From: Thecaphora thlaspeos
Lineage: Eukaryota; Basidiomycota; Ustilaginomycetes; Urocystidales; Glomosporiaceae
Reading direction: 5' to 3'
DNA length: 64,000 nucleotides
NCBI GenBank assembly: GCA_900291925.1
Contig: UWYS01000005.1
Coordinates: forward strand, 558,001-622,000
Shown: positions 44,925 to 56,255 of the stretch, piece by piece
Numbering within the stretch: position 1 is the stretch's first letter
How the letters are laid out: each line of letters opens with the position of its first letter
The notes under the pieces: model-generated
Seen by the model: only the letters and a program-made list of their open reading frames with translations
Database searches by the model: none
Told to the model about the DNA's origin: nothing
Program-made: the position numbers and the translations under genes

Positions 44925-46119
44925 GGTGGCGGAGGAAAGCGGGGGGGGGAAGAGGGGGAGAGGGAACGAAGTTGGTGGCGCCGAAGAGTACAGCGAGGAG
45001 AGAGGAGAGAGGGGAGGATGAGGGGTGGTGGTGATGGTGGTGGAAGAGAAAGGAGAGGGACAAGGGAAGCGGCTGCCCTCTTAAATGGGCCGAAGGTGGG
45101 GGAATTTTGGCGGATGCGGAGATCTCGTCGTCGTCTTGTGCTCCTTGGGCTCCTCGTCTCGGCGTGTCGCACGATGTGTTGGGAGGGCGGCTGGTCAGTC
45201 AGTAATTACTACCAGTAGCCTGGCGCCCGTTGTCGTGCGATAAGGCATGTGAGCAAAGTGCCGCGTCTGTCCTGCTTCTTGTTGCTCTGTGATTCGTTCC
45301 TGAGCGAAAGGGGCCTGTCACGCCTGGCAGCCGGAGCCGGACTCCGACTGCCAAGGGCTGACTAAGCCTGCCAACCTCTATATAGGCCTAGCTGGCGCGG
45401 CCTTCCGGACCTGGCAATGCATCGATCATTCCACCATCAGCTCCACTACGGCGTTCTGACAGGGCCCTTTAAGCTGGCCTGTGCGAGACTACTGTACGCT
45501 ACCCACTAACCAGACGTCGGCAGCAGCGCCAGAGACGACACCATCCGCGGAAATCGCCCAAGTTTTCCTGGTGCGGCCATGATGCAAAAGGCCTAGACTG
45601 AGATTTGAGCGTTCGCCCTGCGACCGCCTCGCGCGTCCAGCATCCCTGCGCCTCACAGACGAGGCGTGCAAGCGGCACTCACAACAGACTACTGTACATA
45701 CAGATACAGTAGCTACAGTAGCTTTGATGGGACCATCGTTTCCTCCCCTCAGGCCGCGCACTGGACGGCCTCCCGTCTTCTCCCGCCTTCCGGGCGCTCA
45801 CAAAAAAAAACGCTGCGCCCACGAGCGGCCTCGAACGCGCGACGCGATGCTTGGCTTTTGCTTTGTCGCCGCCGCACAGACCTCAGACGTCGCTCTGCAC
45901 CGTTGCTTGATTACCCCACTTTTTGGGCAGGCTGATGAGAGCAGAGCAAGAGCACCCACCACACATCATACCTTGCCTCTCTCTCTCTCTCTCTCCCCAT
46001 ACCCTCACCACACCACTCCGCTTCTCTCACCCTTCGCTACACCTTGCTTGGCACCTTCCGCCGGCTTGTGCCGGACACCTAGGTCCTCCCTCCGGCAGCC
46101 AGCACGCCCGCCGCCCGCC
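44925..46119. promoter_or_regulatory. Divergent spacer between the symporter and VPS39
   Basis: About 1.2 kb that must hold both promoters. It contains four TACTGTA/TACAGTA heptamers (45490, 45690, 45705, 45714), an imperfect hairpin (arms 45323-45336 and 45342-45356), a TATATAG box at about 45378, a run of nine A at 45803, and a C/T-rich leader ahead of VPS39 with a short (CT)n tract. No gene seen. Confidence 0.45.
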
Positions 46120-49100
46120 ATGCACACCGCCTTCGACTGCAGTCCCCTCCTCCAGGGCTACAAGGAGAAGCCCGAGTCCATCCTCGTCCACGGCGCAAAG
46201 CTCTTGATCGGTTCCGCCACCGGAAACCTCTCCGTCTACAGCATCGACGCCGCACCACCCAACGCCCCCAGCCACAACGCCGACGCCGACTACCGCAACC
46301 ACGACAACAACCATGCCACATCCTCGTCAAACGCCCGCGAGTCGTCGCTCAGCATCTCGTCCATCAAGCCACGCTCGCCCTCACAACCCATCCAGGTGTC
46401 AAGGTCCTTTTCCCGCCGCTCCATCGACCAACTCGGCGTCATCAAAGAGACAAACACCCTCGTCTCCCTCTCCGACGGCTACGTCTCCCTCCACGACCTC
46501 TCCACCCTTGGCCCGCAGCAGCAGCTTGTCCAGACAAAAGGCGCTCTAACATTCGCACTCGACACCTCCATCCAGAAGCACGTGGCATCAAGAGCGCCCG
46601 ACTATGGTCCCGGCCCGCTCGGAGCCATGGCATCGCTACGCGGTTCGCGCTTCGCTCCCGGCGCCACCGCCACGGCCCGCCATGCCTATAGGCCAGGCAC
46701 CGCGGCCGAGGCCGGCTCGACATTAGGCGGCACCGTCTCGCGCAATCGCACCGGCCTGCCGGACGCTCTCGCCAAACGCCGGCAGTCTGCCAGCCTGCGC
46801 GGCATGGACGCCATCGTCAAGCAGAAGGAGGAAGAGCGGCGGAGCGCCATCGAGGGCGCACGCTTCGGCGGAGGCTCCGCCGGCGCAGAGGGCCAGGAGG
46901 GCGTCATGACGCTCGTCACCCTCCTCGCCGTCGGTCTAAAGCGCAAGATGCTCTTCTTCCGCTGGGTCGACGGCGAGTTCTGGGATACGCGCGAGATCCT
47001 GCTCGCCCACACGCCCAGGCACCTCGCCTTCCCCTCGCCGACGAAGCTCTTCATGGGCTACAACGCGTCCGAGTTCGGCGTGCTGTCGATTCCCCTGGCC
47101 TCGGACTCGACGGTGGCCTTCACGCATCCGGCGACGCAGCAGGCATCCAAGACGGGCGCAGCAGGTGCCAGCGGCGTGCGGCGTGAGATCCACGCCCAGC
47201 CGCCCGCCAGCTCGACTTCGGGCCCGCTGGTCGACCTGACAGCACAGGCTCCCGACGTGTGGGAAGTCTCCGACTTTGATCTGCCCAACACGGCCGAGTC
47301 CTCGGGAGGATCGACGGGCCACGCGGCCACGGGTGTCGCCGGCCTCGGCGCCGCATTCGGAGGACTCGGAGGCTACATCGGCATGGCCGCGAGGGGCAAG
47401 TCGACCGTCCTGCAGATGGATGGGGGCGAGGTGCTAGTGACGCGCGACAACGCCGGCATCTTTCTCGGCGCCGACGGCAAGCCGACGCGGCGCGACGGCA
47501 TCGAGTGGCCCGCGATGCCCGACGAGGTGGCGTTCGCCAAGCCGTACGTCTTTGCCGTGCTGCCCGGAGGCTCCGTTTCGTCCCTCAAGCAACAGACGTC
47601 CGCTGCCAACGCCAACTTCCCCGTCCTTCAGGTCCGCTCGGCGAGTACCCTGATAGCGGTGCAAACGTTGTGCTTCCCGCCGCTGTCCCCTCCCTCGTCC
47701 GCCGGCGCAGCACCTACCTACACGTCGCCGCCCTCGGTCCGGCTCCTCACCACATCAGCGTCCAACAAGCCGCCAATCTACTTGGTCGTCACGTCCAACG
47801 ATCGCGGGGCACAGGAGCGGGAAGGCAGCGCCGTGTGGCGTCTCGACATGCAAGGGTGGGGGCGGCAGATCGATGAGTTGGTCCAGAAAGGCGAGTTCGA
47901 AGAGGCGCTTGCGCTGCTCGACACTGTCGACGAAGTCATCCTCGAGGACAAGGTGGAGCGGCGCGCGCTCGTCCAAGGTCTCTACGGCGTCTTTCTCTTC
48001 TCGCAGAACAGGTTTGACGAGGCCATCGAGATCTTCACCGAGCTCGAGCTGAACCCGGCCAAGGTGCTGGCGCTCTACCCTTCCACCGTGGCGGGCGACC
48101 TATCGAGGAGCCGTGAGGACTGGCTGCCGATCTTTGGCGGCACCAACGTCACGACCAAGGACGCTGAGGGAGCGGGCACCAAGGCAGCAGGGGCAGCGAC
48201 AGAGATAGAAACAGGTGTAGAGGCGGACGCGGCACTGGCGGGTACGAGCTCGCTGTCTTCTTCTCCCGCCGGGCGCACGACGCTGGTTCAGCCGACGCCA
48301 AGGACGAAGTTGAGTGCGCTGCTGACCGGCATCCGACCGCAGAGTATTATCGGTGACCCGTCCACGCCCTCTACGCCTCAGCCAGGGAGGAGTCCGACCC
48401 CTGCGGCGAGCCTGTCCAGGGATCCGCGCGGACGATCGCACCTGTCTGCCGAGGTTGACAACAGCGACGCCGCCTCGATCCGCTCCGTCAAGTCGACCCG
48501 CGACGGGCCGCGGCAGCCGCAGCTTCGTGGAGGCAAGGACGCCACCACCGCTTCACCGAGCGCCGAAGAGATCCGACGCCAGTCGCTCGACGCGCTGGGA
48601 CGCTTCCTGGCGGACCGAAGGCGGATCTTTAAGCCGATTCTCGAGTCACTGCCCCACCTCCAGTCCAAGGACCACATGACAATGTCGCAGATCAAGCGCG
48701 ACAGCGATTGGCTGCTGTCGCTGCCCAACAAGCCGCTCGCTTCTCTGGAAAAGGACGAGCTGATGGCAGTCGCGCAGACAGTCGACACGGCGCTGTTCAA
48801 GACGTTCCTCGAGACCAAACCGGCGCTCGTGGGCCCGCTCTGCCGCGTTGAGAACTGGTGCGAGGTGGAACAGGTCGAGGAGCTGCTCAAGGAGCGAAAG
48901 AAGCTCTCCGAGCTTATCGCCCTGTACGGCGGCAAGGAGATGCATGGCAAGGCGCTCAACCTGCTGAAGCAGTTCAGTGAGGGCGAAGACGACGAAGAGG
49001 AAAAGGTCGGGCCGACGGTGCGGTATCTTCAGAACCTCGGGCCGGAGTTTATCGAGACGATCCTCGAGAGTTCGCACTGGGTGCTTGAGCAGAATCCGAA

Positions 49101-50447
49101 GCTGGGCATGGAGATCTTTACCGCCGATACAGGCAAGGTCGCCTCGCTCCCACGCAACGAGGTCGTCGCCGACCTAGAGCGCTTCGACCCGGACCTCTGC
49201 GCCGCCTACCTGGAACACATTGTCGGGGTGCTCGATGAAGGCGATCCTGAGTTTCACGACAAGCTGATCCGCCTCTACCTGCGCAAGGCCAACCAGCTCT
49301 CGTCGACGGCGGACAACGATGGCAGCAACACCAAAAGCAACGACAACCACGCCAACAGGACGGGTCCGGCGGACTCGAGGCGGCAACAGCGGTCCGAGGT
49401 GATGGCCAAGCTCCTCGCCTTCCTCCGCAGCTCTTCACAGTACAGGCCGGAGCAGATCCTCGGTCGTCTGCCGGCCGACGAAGACGACCACGACATGTTT
49501 GAGGCGCGCGCGCTGCTGCTAGGTCGCATGGGTCAGCACGAAGGTGCGCTGGGCATCTACGTGCGCAAGCTCAGGGACCTTCAACGAGCTGAGGGATACT
49601 GCCGCAATGTGTGGTTCGCGCGGAAGCGACTCGACGAGGTAGAGAGGCTGCGACGTGCCGAGCAAGGCTACTTCGGTCGGACCGCCAACGAGAGCTCGGC
49701 GTACCAGCAACAGCAGCAGCAGCAGGAGCAACAGCGGAGGAATCGGCAGAATGCCGCCGAGGCCCGTCGCGAGCGGGAGAGGGACCTGACCGAGGAACAG
49801 CGGAAGAAGGCGGACGAGAACGTCTTCTTGACGCTGCTCCAGATCTACCTGCGACCCAAGGCTGGCAGCGGCGGTGGAGACGGTGAGACGAGGAAGGGCA
49901 CGACCAGAGCAGATGGCGAAGGCGACGGCTTTCAGCTCGAGGCGGCGCTGTCGCTGATCCAACGCAACGCATCACGGATCGACCTGATCAGCGCGCTCGA
50001 CCTGCTCCCGCCGCTGGTGTCGTTGCAATCGCTCGAGCGCTTCATGCGTCTCAGCCTGCGTGATCAGACGAGGAGGGAGAATGAGGCCAAGATCATCAGG
50101 CAGGTGCGCATGGTGCGCGACTTGCAGGTGGATGAGACGATGTGTCGCCTCCAAAGCCGGAGGGTCAAGGTGGGCGAGAATAGAACGTGAGTGGACGGAC
50201 CCCTTTCCCAATGCGTTGAACGAGAAGAAGGAAGCTCTGATCACTTCGCACATCACCATTACCCCTGTCGCTCTCTCCTTGTCTCTCTATCTCTCGTGCT
50301 CGCACCTCATACAGGTGTCCGCGATGCCACAAACGACTGGGCAACTCTGTGATAGCCGTCGAACCGCTGACGGGGGCGGTGCTACACTACTTTTGCATGC
50401 TCGAGAACCACAACAGCATCGGCGACGGCGGCAACATCGGAAGGTGA
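46120..50447 (+). CDS. VPS39: Vps39/Vam6-type HOPS subunit (CNH and clathrin-repeat protein)
   Basis: Two exons, 46120-50186 and 50315-50447, give 1399 residues. Vps39/Vam6 is the HOPS subunit that binds Rab7/Ypt7 for vacuole fusion and also joins vacuole-mitochondria contacts. The start MHTAFDCSPLLQGYKEKPESI opens a citron-homology (CNH) propeller over roughly the first 570 residues, interrupted by low-complexity inserts. The middle has Vps39 helical repeats (DELVQKGEFEEALALLDTVDE, FDEAIEIFTELELNPAKVL, VENWCEVEQVEELLKERKKL) and then FHDKLIRLYLRKANQL. Intron 1 splits a Thr codon, and exon 2 supplies the C-terminal zinc motif CPRCHKRLGNSV...LHYFC (residues about 1357-1383). The paralogue Vps3/TGFBRAP1 is less likely but not excluded. 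Poly-Gln occurs near 49708. Ends in TGA. Confidence 0.9.
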
Positions 50448-51145
50448 AGTAGCCGAACCGCCATGCATGCGCGGGCTGTATCGAAACCAACGTCAGTGAC
50501 CGCGCAACCTTGACGGGAGGTGTTGAATGGTCCCCAGCGCTCCAAGGCACCCGAAATGGTAGTCGATATTCTCAAGACAAAGCGTCACTTGCTTTCCACG
50601 CGACATAACTGATCAATGCACCAAAGCCGCTGCCGTACCGTGTATTCTGCGATTGTGCACATGACCTTCCAGCGAAACTCTGCCAGGTAGGGAATGGAGG
50701 ATGGTGGGAAGGAGGACCGTGGAAGCAAGAAGAAATACGCTGGCAATCGGACGAGACCAGAACCGCCGGGACAGAGCAAATGTTAAGATCCGTGTACGGC
50801 GTCTCTATCTCAAGAGACTGGGGAGACTTTCTGTCCTCTCTCTCTCTCTCTCTCTCCCTCTCTGCGTTAGAGGATGTGATTCGAAAGCACGCTGGGCCTT
50901 ACCCGTGGCAGAGCAAGGCGACGTCACCCGTTTGCCTAGGACGACTATTGGCGACGTGGGCGCTTCAGCGAATACCTGTGTCACTTGGCCTTTTGTCTCA
51001 TGCAAAAGTACACCAGGTTTCTCGGTGTGTTCCACAAACCACACATGGTATCCTCCGAGGTGGGAAGGGTCGTTCTTGCCGTCTCGCCACTGAGTCCAAC
51101 CATGCCCGGTAATGTTGAATTGGAACATGTAAAAGAAAAGCAACG
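50448..51145. other. Spacer between VPS39 and the 5S rRNA gene
   Basis: No gene confirmed. A minus-strand frame (51125 to about 50990), just beyond the 5S terminator, reads like protein (FNITGHGWTQWRDGKN, HLGGYHVWFVEHTEKPG) but matches nothing I know; it may be a gene fragment. A (CT)n run lies at 50838-50862. Confidence 0.4.
51131..51140 (-). terminator. Pol III T-run terminator of the 5S gene
   Basis: TTTTCTTTT on the minus strand, about five bases after the 5S 3' end, as expected for Pol III transcription termination. Confidence 0.8.
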
Positions 51146-51263
51146 AACTGCAGCACTCAGGATTCCCGCATGGTCCCCCACCGCAGTACTAACTGAGCGA
51201 TACCATGCTTAACTTCGCAGATCAAACGGGATACGGTGATTTCACAGTTCTGTGGCCGCAGAT
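51146..51263 (-). rRNA. 5S ribosomal RNA gene
   Basis: The minus strand from 51263 reads as a full 5S rRNA of 118 bases: it starts ATCTGCGGCCACAGAACTG, has the conserved ATCTGCGAAGTTAAGCA (box A/IE region), GTTAGTACTGCGGTGGGGG (box C region) and ends GGGAATCCTGAGTGCTGCAG. The ends pair (CTGCGGC with the GTGCTGCAG side) to form helix I. Just past the 3' end is TTTTCTTTT on the minus strand (51140-51131), a Pol III terminator. It stands alone, away from any other rRNA. Confidence 0.93.
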
Positions 51264-53916
51264 AGGTATCTCTCAAATTTGTGCATTATAAGCAGAGTAA
51301 ATATGAATGTCTCTCTGGTCAGGATTGGCGTGGCGATACGGACTGGTCTTGTGCGGAGACAGACTATGGCTGAATCTTTCGAGCCTTGTCACGCCGCACG
51401 GACAAGATGCTTGCGAACGAGGGCTGCCAGATACGGAGGGTCAAAGAGAGCGAACGGAACGGAGAAGCGACGATCACATGGAGGTCGCGTGACATGGCGA
51501 GTGGCGGCTGTCATCGTCTGTACTTTACGTTGAATTGCGTCTCGAGGTCGAGTTACTCATCTCCGTTCCGCCGGACGCCGGGAACCGTATGTCCTGTACA
51601 TACAGGTGCCATCCGATGTCGAGACGACCACCACGAGACGCAAAAGGCTAGAGCTGCGGTCGTCATGCCGACATCGCCAACACCGCAGCTGGAGGCGTTC
51701 ATACATCGAATGCTGTCAATGGCGTTGATTGTCTCTGTTGACGATGACGACGCCGTTGATCTTGGGTCGTTCTATTCTTGCTTCATCCAAAACCTGTCAT
51801 GTGATTGGCATGCAAGAATGGGGAAATTGCTTCGTTTGCTATCGTCCGTTCTGATCTTTACACTCCAAAAATGAGATCTATTGCGATCGCAAGATGTCAG
51901 CCAAAGCGTCCATCGTGGAGAGACGTCGTCCATCCACCGTACTGATCGATTTGGGCGGAACACGAGACGGCCAGCCTGTTACCTCGAGGCGAGAGGTAGC
52001 GAACAGCCTCTCCGCTCGCAGCCCCAGCGCGCATACAAGCAGCGTTCGGTCCGACCATTTGTCGCATTGCCGCCACCGATGTAGCGAGGAGGAGACATAG
52101 TTATGAGTCGATATCAAGGTTTCGTCGACAAAACTATAGTACGGTCCAGACCAAAGCGGCAGGCGAATCTCAGCACGCAGGACGGAGGCCGACGTGCGGA
52201 GGGGGCTGCGGCCGTTGCGCGTCTCTGCAGACGACGACACGACGCGCGGCCGTCGCCTCGCCCTTGGCCCAGCCTCGCTTGGGAAGGGGGAAGGGGGAAG
52301 GAGGCAAGGCGAGACCAACGCCTATGTACTGTATATACACACAGTACCCTGACTTGACCCGGCGTCGGTGTTGGTCGTCGTCGTCGTACAGTACGCGTAA
52401 CGCTGGCAAGGAGCACAGCGGTCGGCGTGAAGCTACTCGGTACCTTGGCAAGTTTAGGCGTTGGACGGCGGTGACAGGCTCCATCTCGACTTGGTGACAG
52501 CGACGGCGAAGAGGCCTACCGTCTGCGGGGGTGAAGCCGAGGCGGAGACGGGGGATCTGGCCGCATCGACATCCCAGCGCGGCGGCGGGCGTTTGCGGGA
52601 AATGCAAACGAAGCGAGGAGCAGGCCAAGGAGCAGGCCAAGGAGGCTACGAGAGTTTTTTGCTGGATGATCCTCCGACATGATGGGCGGGCGCCTGGCAA
52701 GCAACGCCATCCGAGCGTATCGGAGCGTATCCGCTCGACGGGCTTCTGTGCCCCTTGCGCCAAGGGCCGGGGGTGAGAGGCCGGGATGACCGTACACAGA
52801 TAGACATGCAGTCCCTATGTGACACGCTGCACCCTGGCCAGCTCTCCCCTCGGCGTCGGCCTGCTTCCGATAGAGAGAGGAGTTGGAGCCACCGTCACGA
52901 CAAGCTCGCTATATGGCTTACTGCAGCAGCGCCAGAGTGAAGGCGAGATGACGGCGTCAACGGCACCGCACCGAGCTTGAGCCTCTTCCTACCCGGCCTC
53001 GTCTCGGTTGTCGCAAGCAGCGTTGTCCCTGACATCGACATCGACATCGACGGCGACAGCTATCGGTCCTCTCCCTTTCCATGGCCGCACGCCTCCGCTC
53101 CGTTGCGGGGGCGACCCCATAGCGTACTGTATGCACGCACGCAGCTTGCATGCGTACGCTCAAGCTGTCGTCGCCTGGCCTGGCCTGGCCTGGTGTGGCC
53201 TCTCGCCTTCTGCGACCCCATCGACGGCTACAGTGACCCTGGCTCGCCTGGGGCACGGCTGCCTCTCGCTTGTGACGCGGTCGCTGAACCTTGTGTATGT
53301 AGCTTGTCGGTCTGATGCTAACGTACGGCTGTGGCAGCGGCGAGCGCGCACGAAGCGGAAAGCGCCATCTACGCCACTCTCTTGGCCCCTCTTGGCCCCT
53401 CTTGGCCCCTCTGGCTTCCCTCCCTCCTTTCCCCTCTTCCTCCATCCGCCCTGGGTCTCCCACGCCCTCCCGACTCTCTCTCTCTCGCCCTACCTCACCC
53501 CTGCCGCCTAGCTAGTGCTCAGATCGAGAAAGCCGCAAGAGGAAATATAAGGAAGCGCGTTCGCCTCGACTCTAGCGGAGCCATCCAAGCGGGTGCCCCC
53601 AAACTCCAGACGAACACCGCACACCAAGGACCACCCTCGGCGTACTCTCCTCCGTCAGGCAATATCCTTGGGTTGCTCTGTAGCTTGGCCACTCCGCGCT
53701 CCTCCAGACTAGACGATTCCAGCCCCCTTCGTCCCCCCTTCCCCTCTATAGATACTCGATCACTGCAACTCTGCGGCGCACAGTTGGCAACAGAAAGAGA
53801 GGGAGAGAGCCGGTAGATCCACCACACCACACCAACAACGCCCTGGCTCCCGGCGGCGCCCTCTCCTGGTCCCGTCTCTCGCTCGCATCCCCTTTGGCGA
53901 GAGACAATCAGCGAGG
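51264..53916. other. Long stretch with no recognisable gene
   Basis: Both strands were read and no coherent gene found. Contains four motifs of interest: TACTGTA/TACAGTA at 52327, 52387 and 53125, and a CCCCTCTTGG tandem repeat (about three copies, 53381-53412). A CCTGG repeat lies at 53173-53195. C/T-rich sequence near 53400-53510 could be an unassigned promoter. Confidence 0.45.
53381..53412. repeat. 10-base tandem repeat (CTTGGCCCCT)
   Basis: Three direct copies in non-coding sequence. Confidence 0.75.
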
Positions 53917-53976
53917 GCTGCCGCTCTTGTAGACCACTCAGAAGCCCCCTTCGTCTGAGTGGTGGGCGGAGGCAGC
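53917..53976. other. Two-step inverted repeat upstream of an unknown gene
   Basis: An inner perfect stem CCACTCAGA/TCTGAGTGG (53934-53942 and 53954-53962) sits inside an outer stem GCTGCC/GGCAGC (53917-53922 and 53971-53976). It lies about 240 bases before the ATG at 54213, so it could be a leader hairpin or a binding-site palindrome. Confidence 0.55.
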
Positions 53977-54212
53977 TCCCCTTTCCCCTTCTCCCCCTTT
54001 CTTTCCTTACCTTCCACCTTCTTCTTCCTCGTCCAGTCCTCCGTAGACTGCGCCGTTGGTGCAACGCAACAAACGCACTCAGAAACAAAAAGAAGCAGAG
54101 CTTTGCGCTGCGTCACCGCACTCAAAGGCGTGCCCTGTTCGAGCCTTACGTGCCCCTCGTCCTCCTTACCGACGACCCCGCAGCATCGCTCTCCGACAGC
54201 AGCCGGGTCCGC

Positions 54213-56255
54213 ATGCCGCAGTCCAGCTACTCGGACATCTACGCCACCGCCTTGTACACGACGGGAGAAGGCCTCTGCCTCTGGAACCCCTCACCGCTCC
54301 GCCTGGGCGACGTCGGCTTCGTCAGGGACGGGACCTTCTACACGCTCTTCAACTGCATCGACGGCCCGCCCTCGAGCCTCCCCAATGCGGCCAACATTGA
54401 GCTAGCCACCCGCTCGTCTCAAGGCTTCCGCAGCCGCACCTGCTCGCTCCTTGGCGTCGCCGACGATGCGATGCAAGTAGATGGGCCCGCGGCAGCGGCA
54501 GCAGCCCTCTCGCCGTCCAACTCGCGGTCCTCGGGCTCGGAGCTTGTGACGGACAGCGGTGGTCGGAGCCTCGGCCTTAGCTTGAGGCAATCGTCCCGGA
54601 TTGCCGCTGCAGCCGCCGGTGGCGGTGTGCTCTCGCTGTTCAGCCCGCCGCCTACCACCGCCTCCTCTCTCTCTCGCCGTCGACCTTCGCCGCGGCCGGA
54701 TCGATCCAGTACCCCGCCCGACGGCTCGCATCCCCCTCTGCCGCTCGAAGTGGATCAGGAGGTTCCCAAGATTTTCGACATGGGCCCGCGCATGTCGCAA
54801 AACTACCGCTGCCTCGACGTCGGCGTTGGCGTCAGCCTGCCTGGCGCCCCGGTTTCCGGCAAGATCAGCTTCGAGACGTCCGGAGGCGATGACGCCATCC
54901 TGATCCCGCGCGTTCCGACCGAGCGCTCCGTCCTCAGGCACATCGGCGTGCTCAAGGCCTACGTCAAGACGCACCGCAAGTGGATCCACGAGTGCTACGG
55001 CAAGATCGAGGATATCGATGTCGATGAGCTCGCCCTCATCTACGGCCAAGACCGGACGTCGGACTGGGGCGTTGGCGTTTCGCGCGACTCGAGCCGCGGC
55101 GCGCGCGTCGAGTTCGAGATCTTCAGTGCCGCCCAGACCGGCTTCTGGGGCTCTTGGTCGCACTCGCTCAGCGCTTCACAGCGAGGCCCACACCGCGCCG
55201 CGCCGCAGACGACGAGTGGCGAGCAGCCATTCCCCGCGGCGCTGCCGACACCCGCCCCTTCGTCGGCGGCAGACCAGCAAGGCGAGGGTGGGATGGACGT
55301 CGACGCGCAGGTCAAGGCGGACGGCATCGGCGAGGTCAGCTTCAGCTTCAAGAAAGGAGGCAGAAATAACGGCGGCGGCGGTGGAGACGGTGCAAAGACC
55401 ATTCCGCAGTCTGGCTTCCGATGGGCGCCCCACAACTCGCTGCCGGCCGACCAGAGCATCATCATCCGACGGGTGACGGCGCGGACCAGCCTCGGCCTCG
55501 GCTTCCTGCCCGCTAGGCTTAAGGCAGCGGCCGAGCCCAAAGATCCAGAGCGGGGAGCCGGCAGCGGCCGAGCCAGCAGTGACGACGAGGACGAGCGACC
55601 AGCAGCGACGGTCGCAGCCTCGAGCAGCAGTGGGCGTAGCAGTCCTTGTCAGCTCGAAGCTAAGGCCGGAGCCGTCGGAGTCGGAAGCTGTTGGACCAAC
55701 GACCCGCTCGAGGCGCTGCACCGGTGGATGCACCGAGAGGACGCACGGGTCCAGGTGTCGATCGCCTCGGACGACGACTGCCTGCGCCTCCTGTCGTTGT
55801 TGTCCGTAGACGGCGACCGCGACGGCGAGCGGGAAGCTTCGTCGCGCGTCGGCAGCCTGGCCGAGGTCGTTGCTCTTGCCGCCTCGCGCTACGCTGCGGT
55901 TGAGATGGACGAGGATGGCGTGGCGATGCTCAAGGTGGAGCTGTCCCGCTGCCCCTCGTCCTCAAGCGTCGCTGTTGCGGTCCAAGGTTGTCAGACCTGG
56001 ACGTTGCGAGGAGGGGCCCCGCCGCTGTCGGCAGCTCCATGTCCGCAAGACCTGACGCAGCTCCTGGCGAACGTTTACCTGGCGGCGCCGGTGGCGCATC
56101 CGTCTGCCGGGCCTAAGGTGATCCTGCCACGGCGCGACGACGGCAGCTGGCGCAAGCAAACTACGGCGCCTCGTCGACGGCCGATTATCTGCCTCGACCG
56201 ACCTACCGGTGCTTCCGCTACTTTCGCGCCGCCTGGACCGGCCCTGATTTACTGA
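54213..56255 (+). CDS. Unknown protein, 680 residues
   Basis: A single-exon gene with strong coding bias but no domain I can name. The N-terminus (SYSDIYATALYTTGEGLCLWNPSP, LGDVGFVRDGTFYTLFNCI) resembles a type of N-terminal segment seen in many uncharacterised basidiomycete proteins. A second conserved-looking block spans about 195-320 (VPKIFDMGPRMSQNYRCLDVGVG, HIGVLKAYVKTHRKWIHECYGKIEDI). Linkers are Ser/Ala/Gly-rich and disordered. No signal peptide or membrane segment is evident. The ATG at 54213 (MPQSSYSDIY) is chosen because the upstream frame looks like leader sequence. Ends in TGA. Confidence 0.72.
   Translation: MPQSSYSDIYATALYTTGEGLCLWNPSPLRLGDVGFVRDGTFYTLFNCIDGPPSSLPNAANIELATRSSQGFRSRTCSLLGVADDAMQVDGPAAAAAALSPSNSRSSGSELVTDSGGRSLGLSLRQSSRIAAAAAGGGVLSLFSPPPTTASSLSRRRPSPRPDRSSTPPDGSHPPLPLEVDQEVPKIFDMGPRMSQNYRCLDVGVGVSLPGAPVSGKISFETSGGDDAILIPRVPTERSVLRHIGVLKAYVKTHRKWIHECYGKIEDIDVDELALIYGQDRTSDWGVGVSRDSSRGARVEFEIFSAAQTGFWGSWSHSLSASQRGPHRAAPQTTSGEQPFPAALPTPAPSSAADQQGEGGMDVDAQVKADGIGEVSFSFKKGGRNNGGGGGDGAKTIPQSGFRWAPHNSLPADQSIIIRRVTARTSLGLGFLPARLKAAAEPKDPERGAGSGRASSDDEDERPAATVAASSSSGRSSPCQLEAKAGAVGVGSCWTNDPLEALHRWMHREDARVQVSIASDDDCLRLLSLLSVDGDRDGEREASSRVGSLAEVVALAASRYAAVEMDEDGVAMLKVELSRCPSSSSVAVAVQGCQTWTLRGGAPPLSAAPCPQDLTQLLANVYLAAPVAHPSAGPKVILPRRDDGSWRKQTTAPRRRPIICLDRPTGASATFAPPGPALIY

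Noticed and set aside
45780..45860. Possible minus-strand tRNA (GCGTTCGAGGC followed by a T run)
   Set aside because: T-stem and acceptor pairing fail; the T run alone is not enough.
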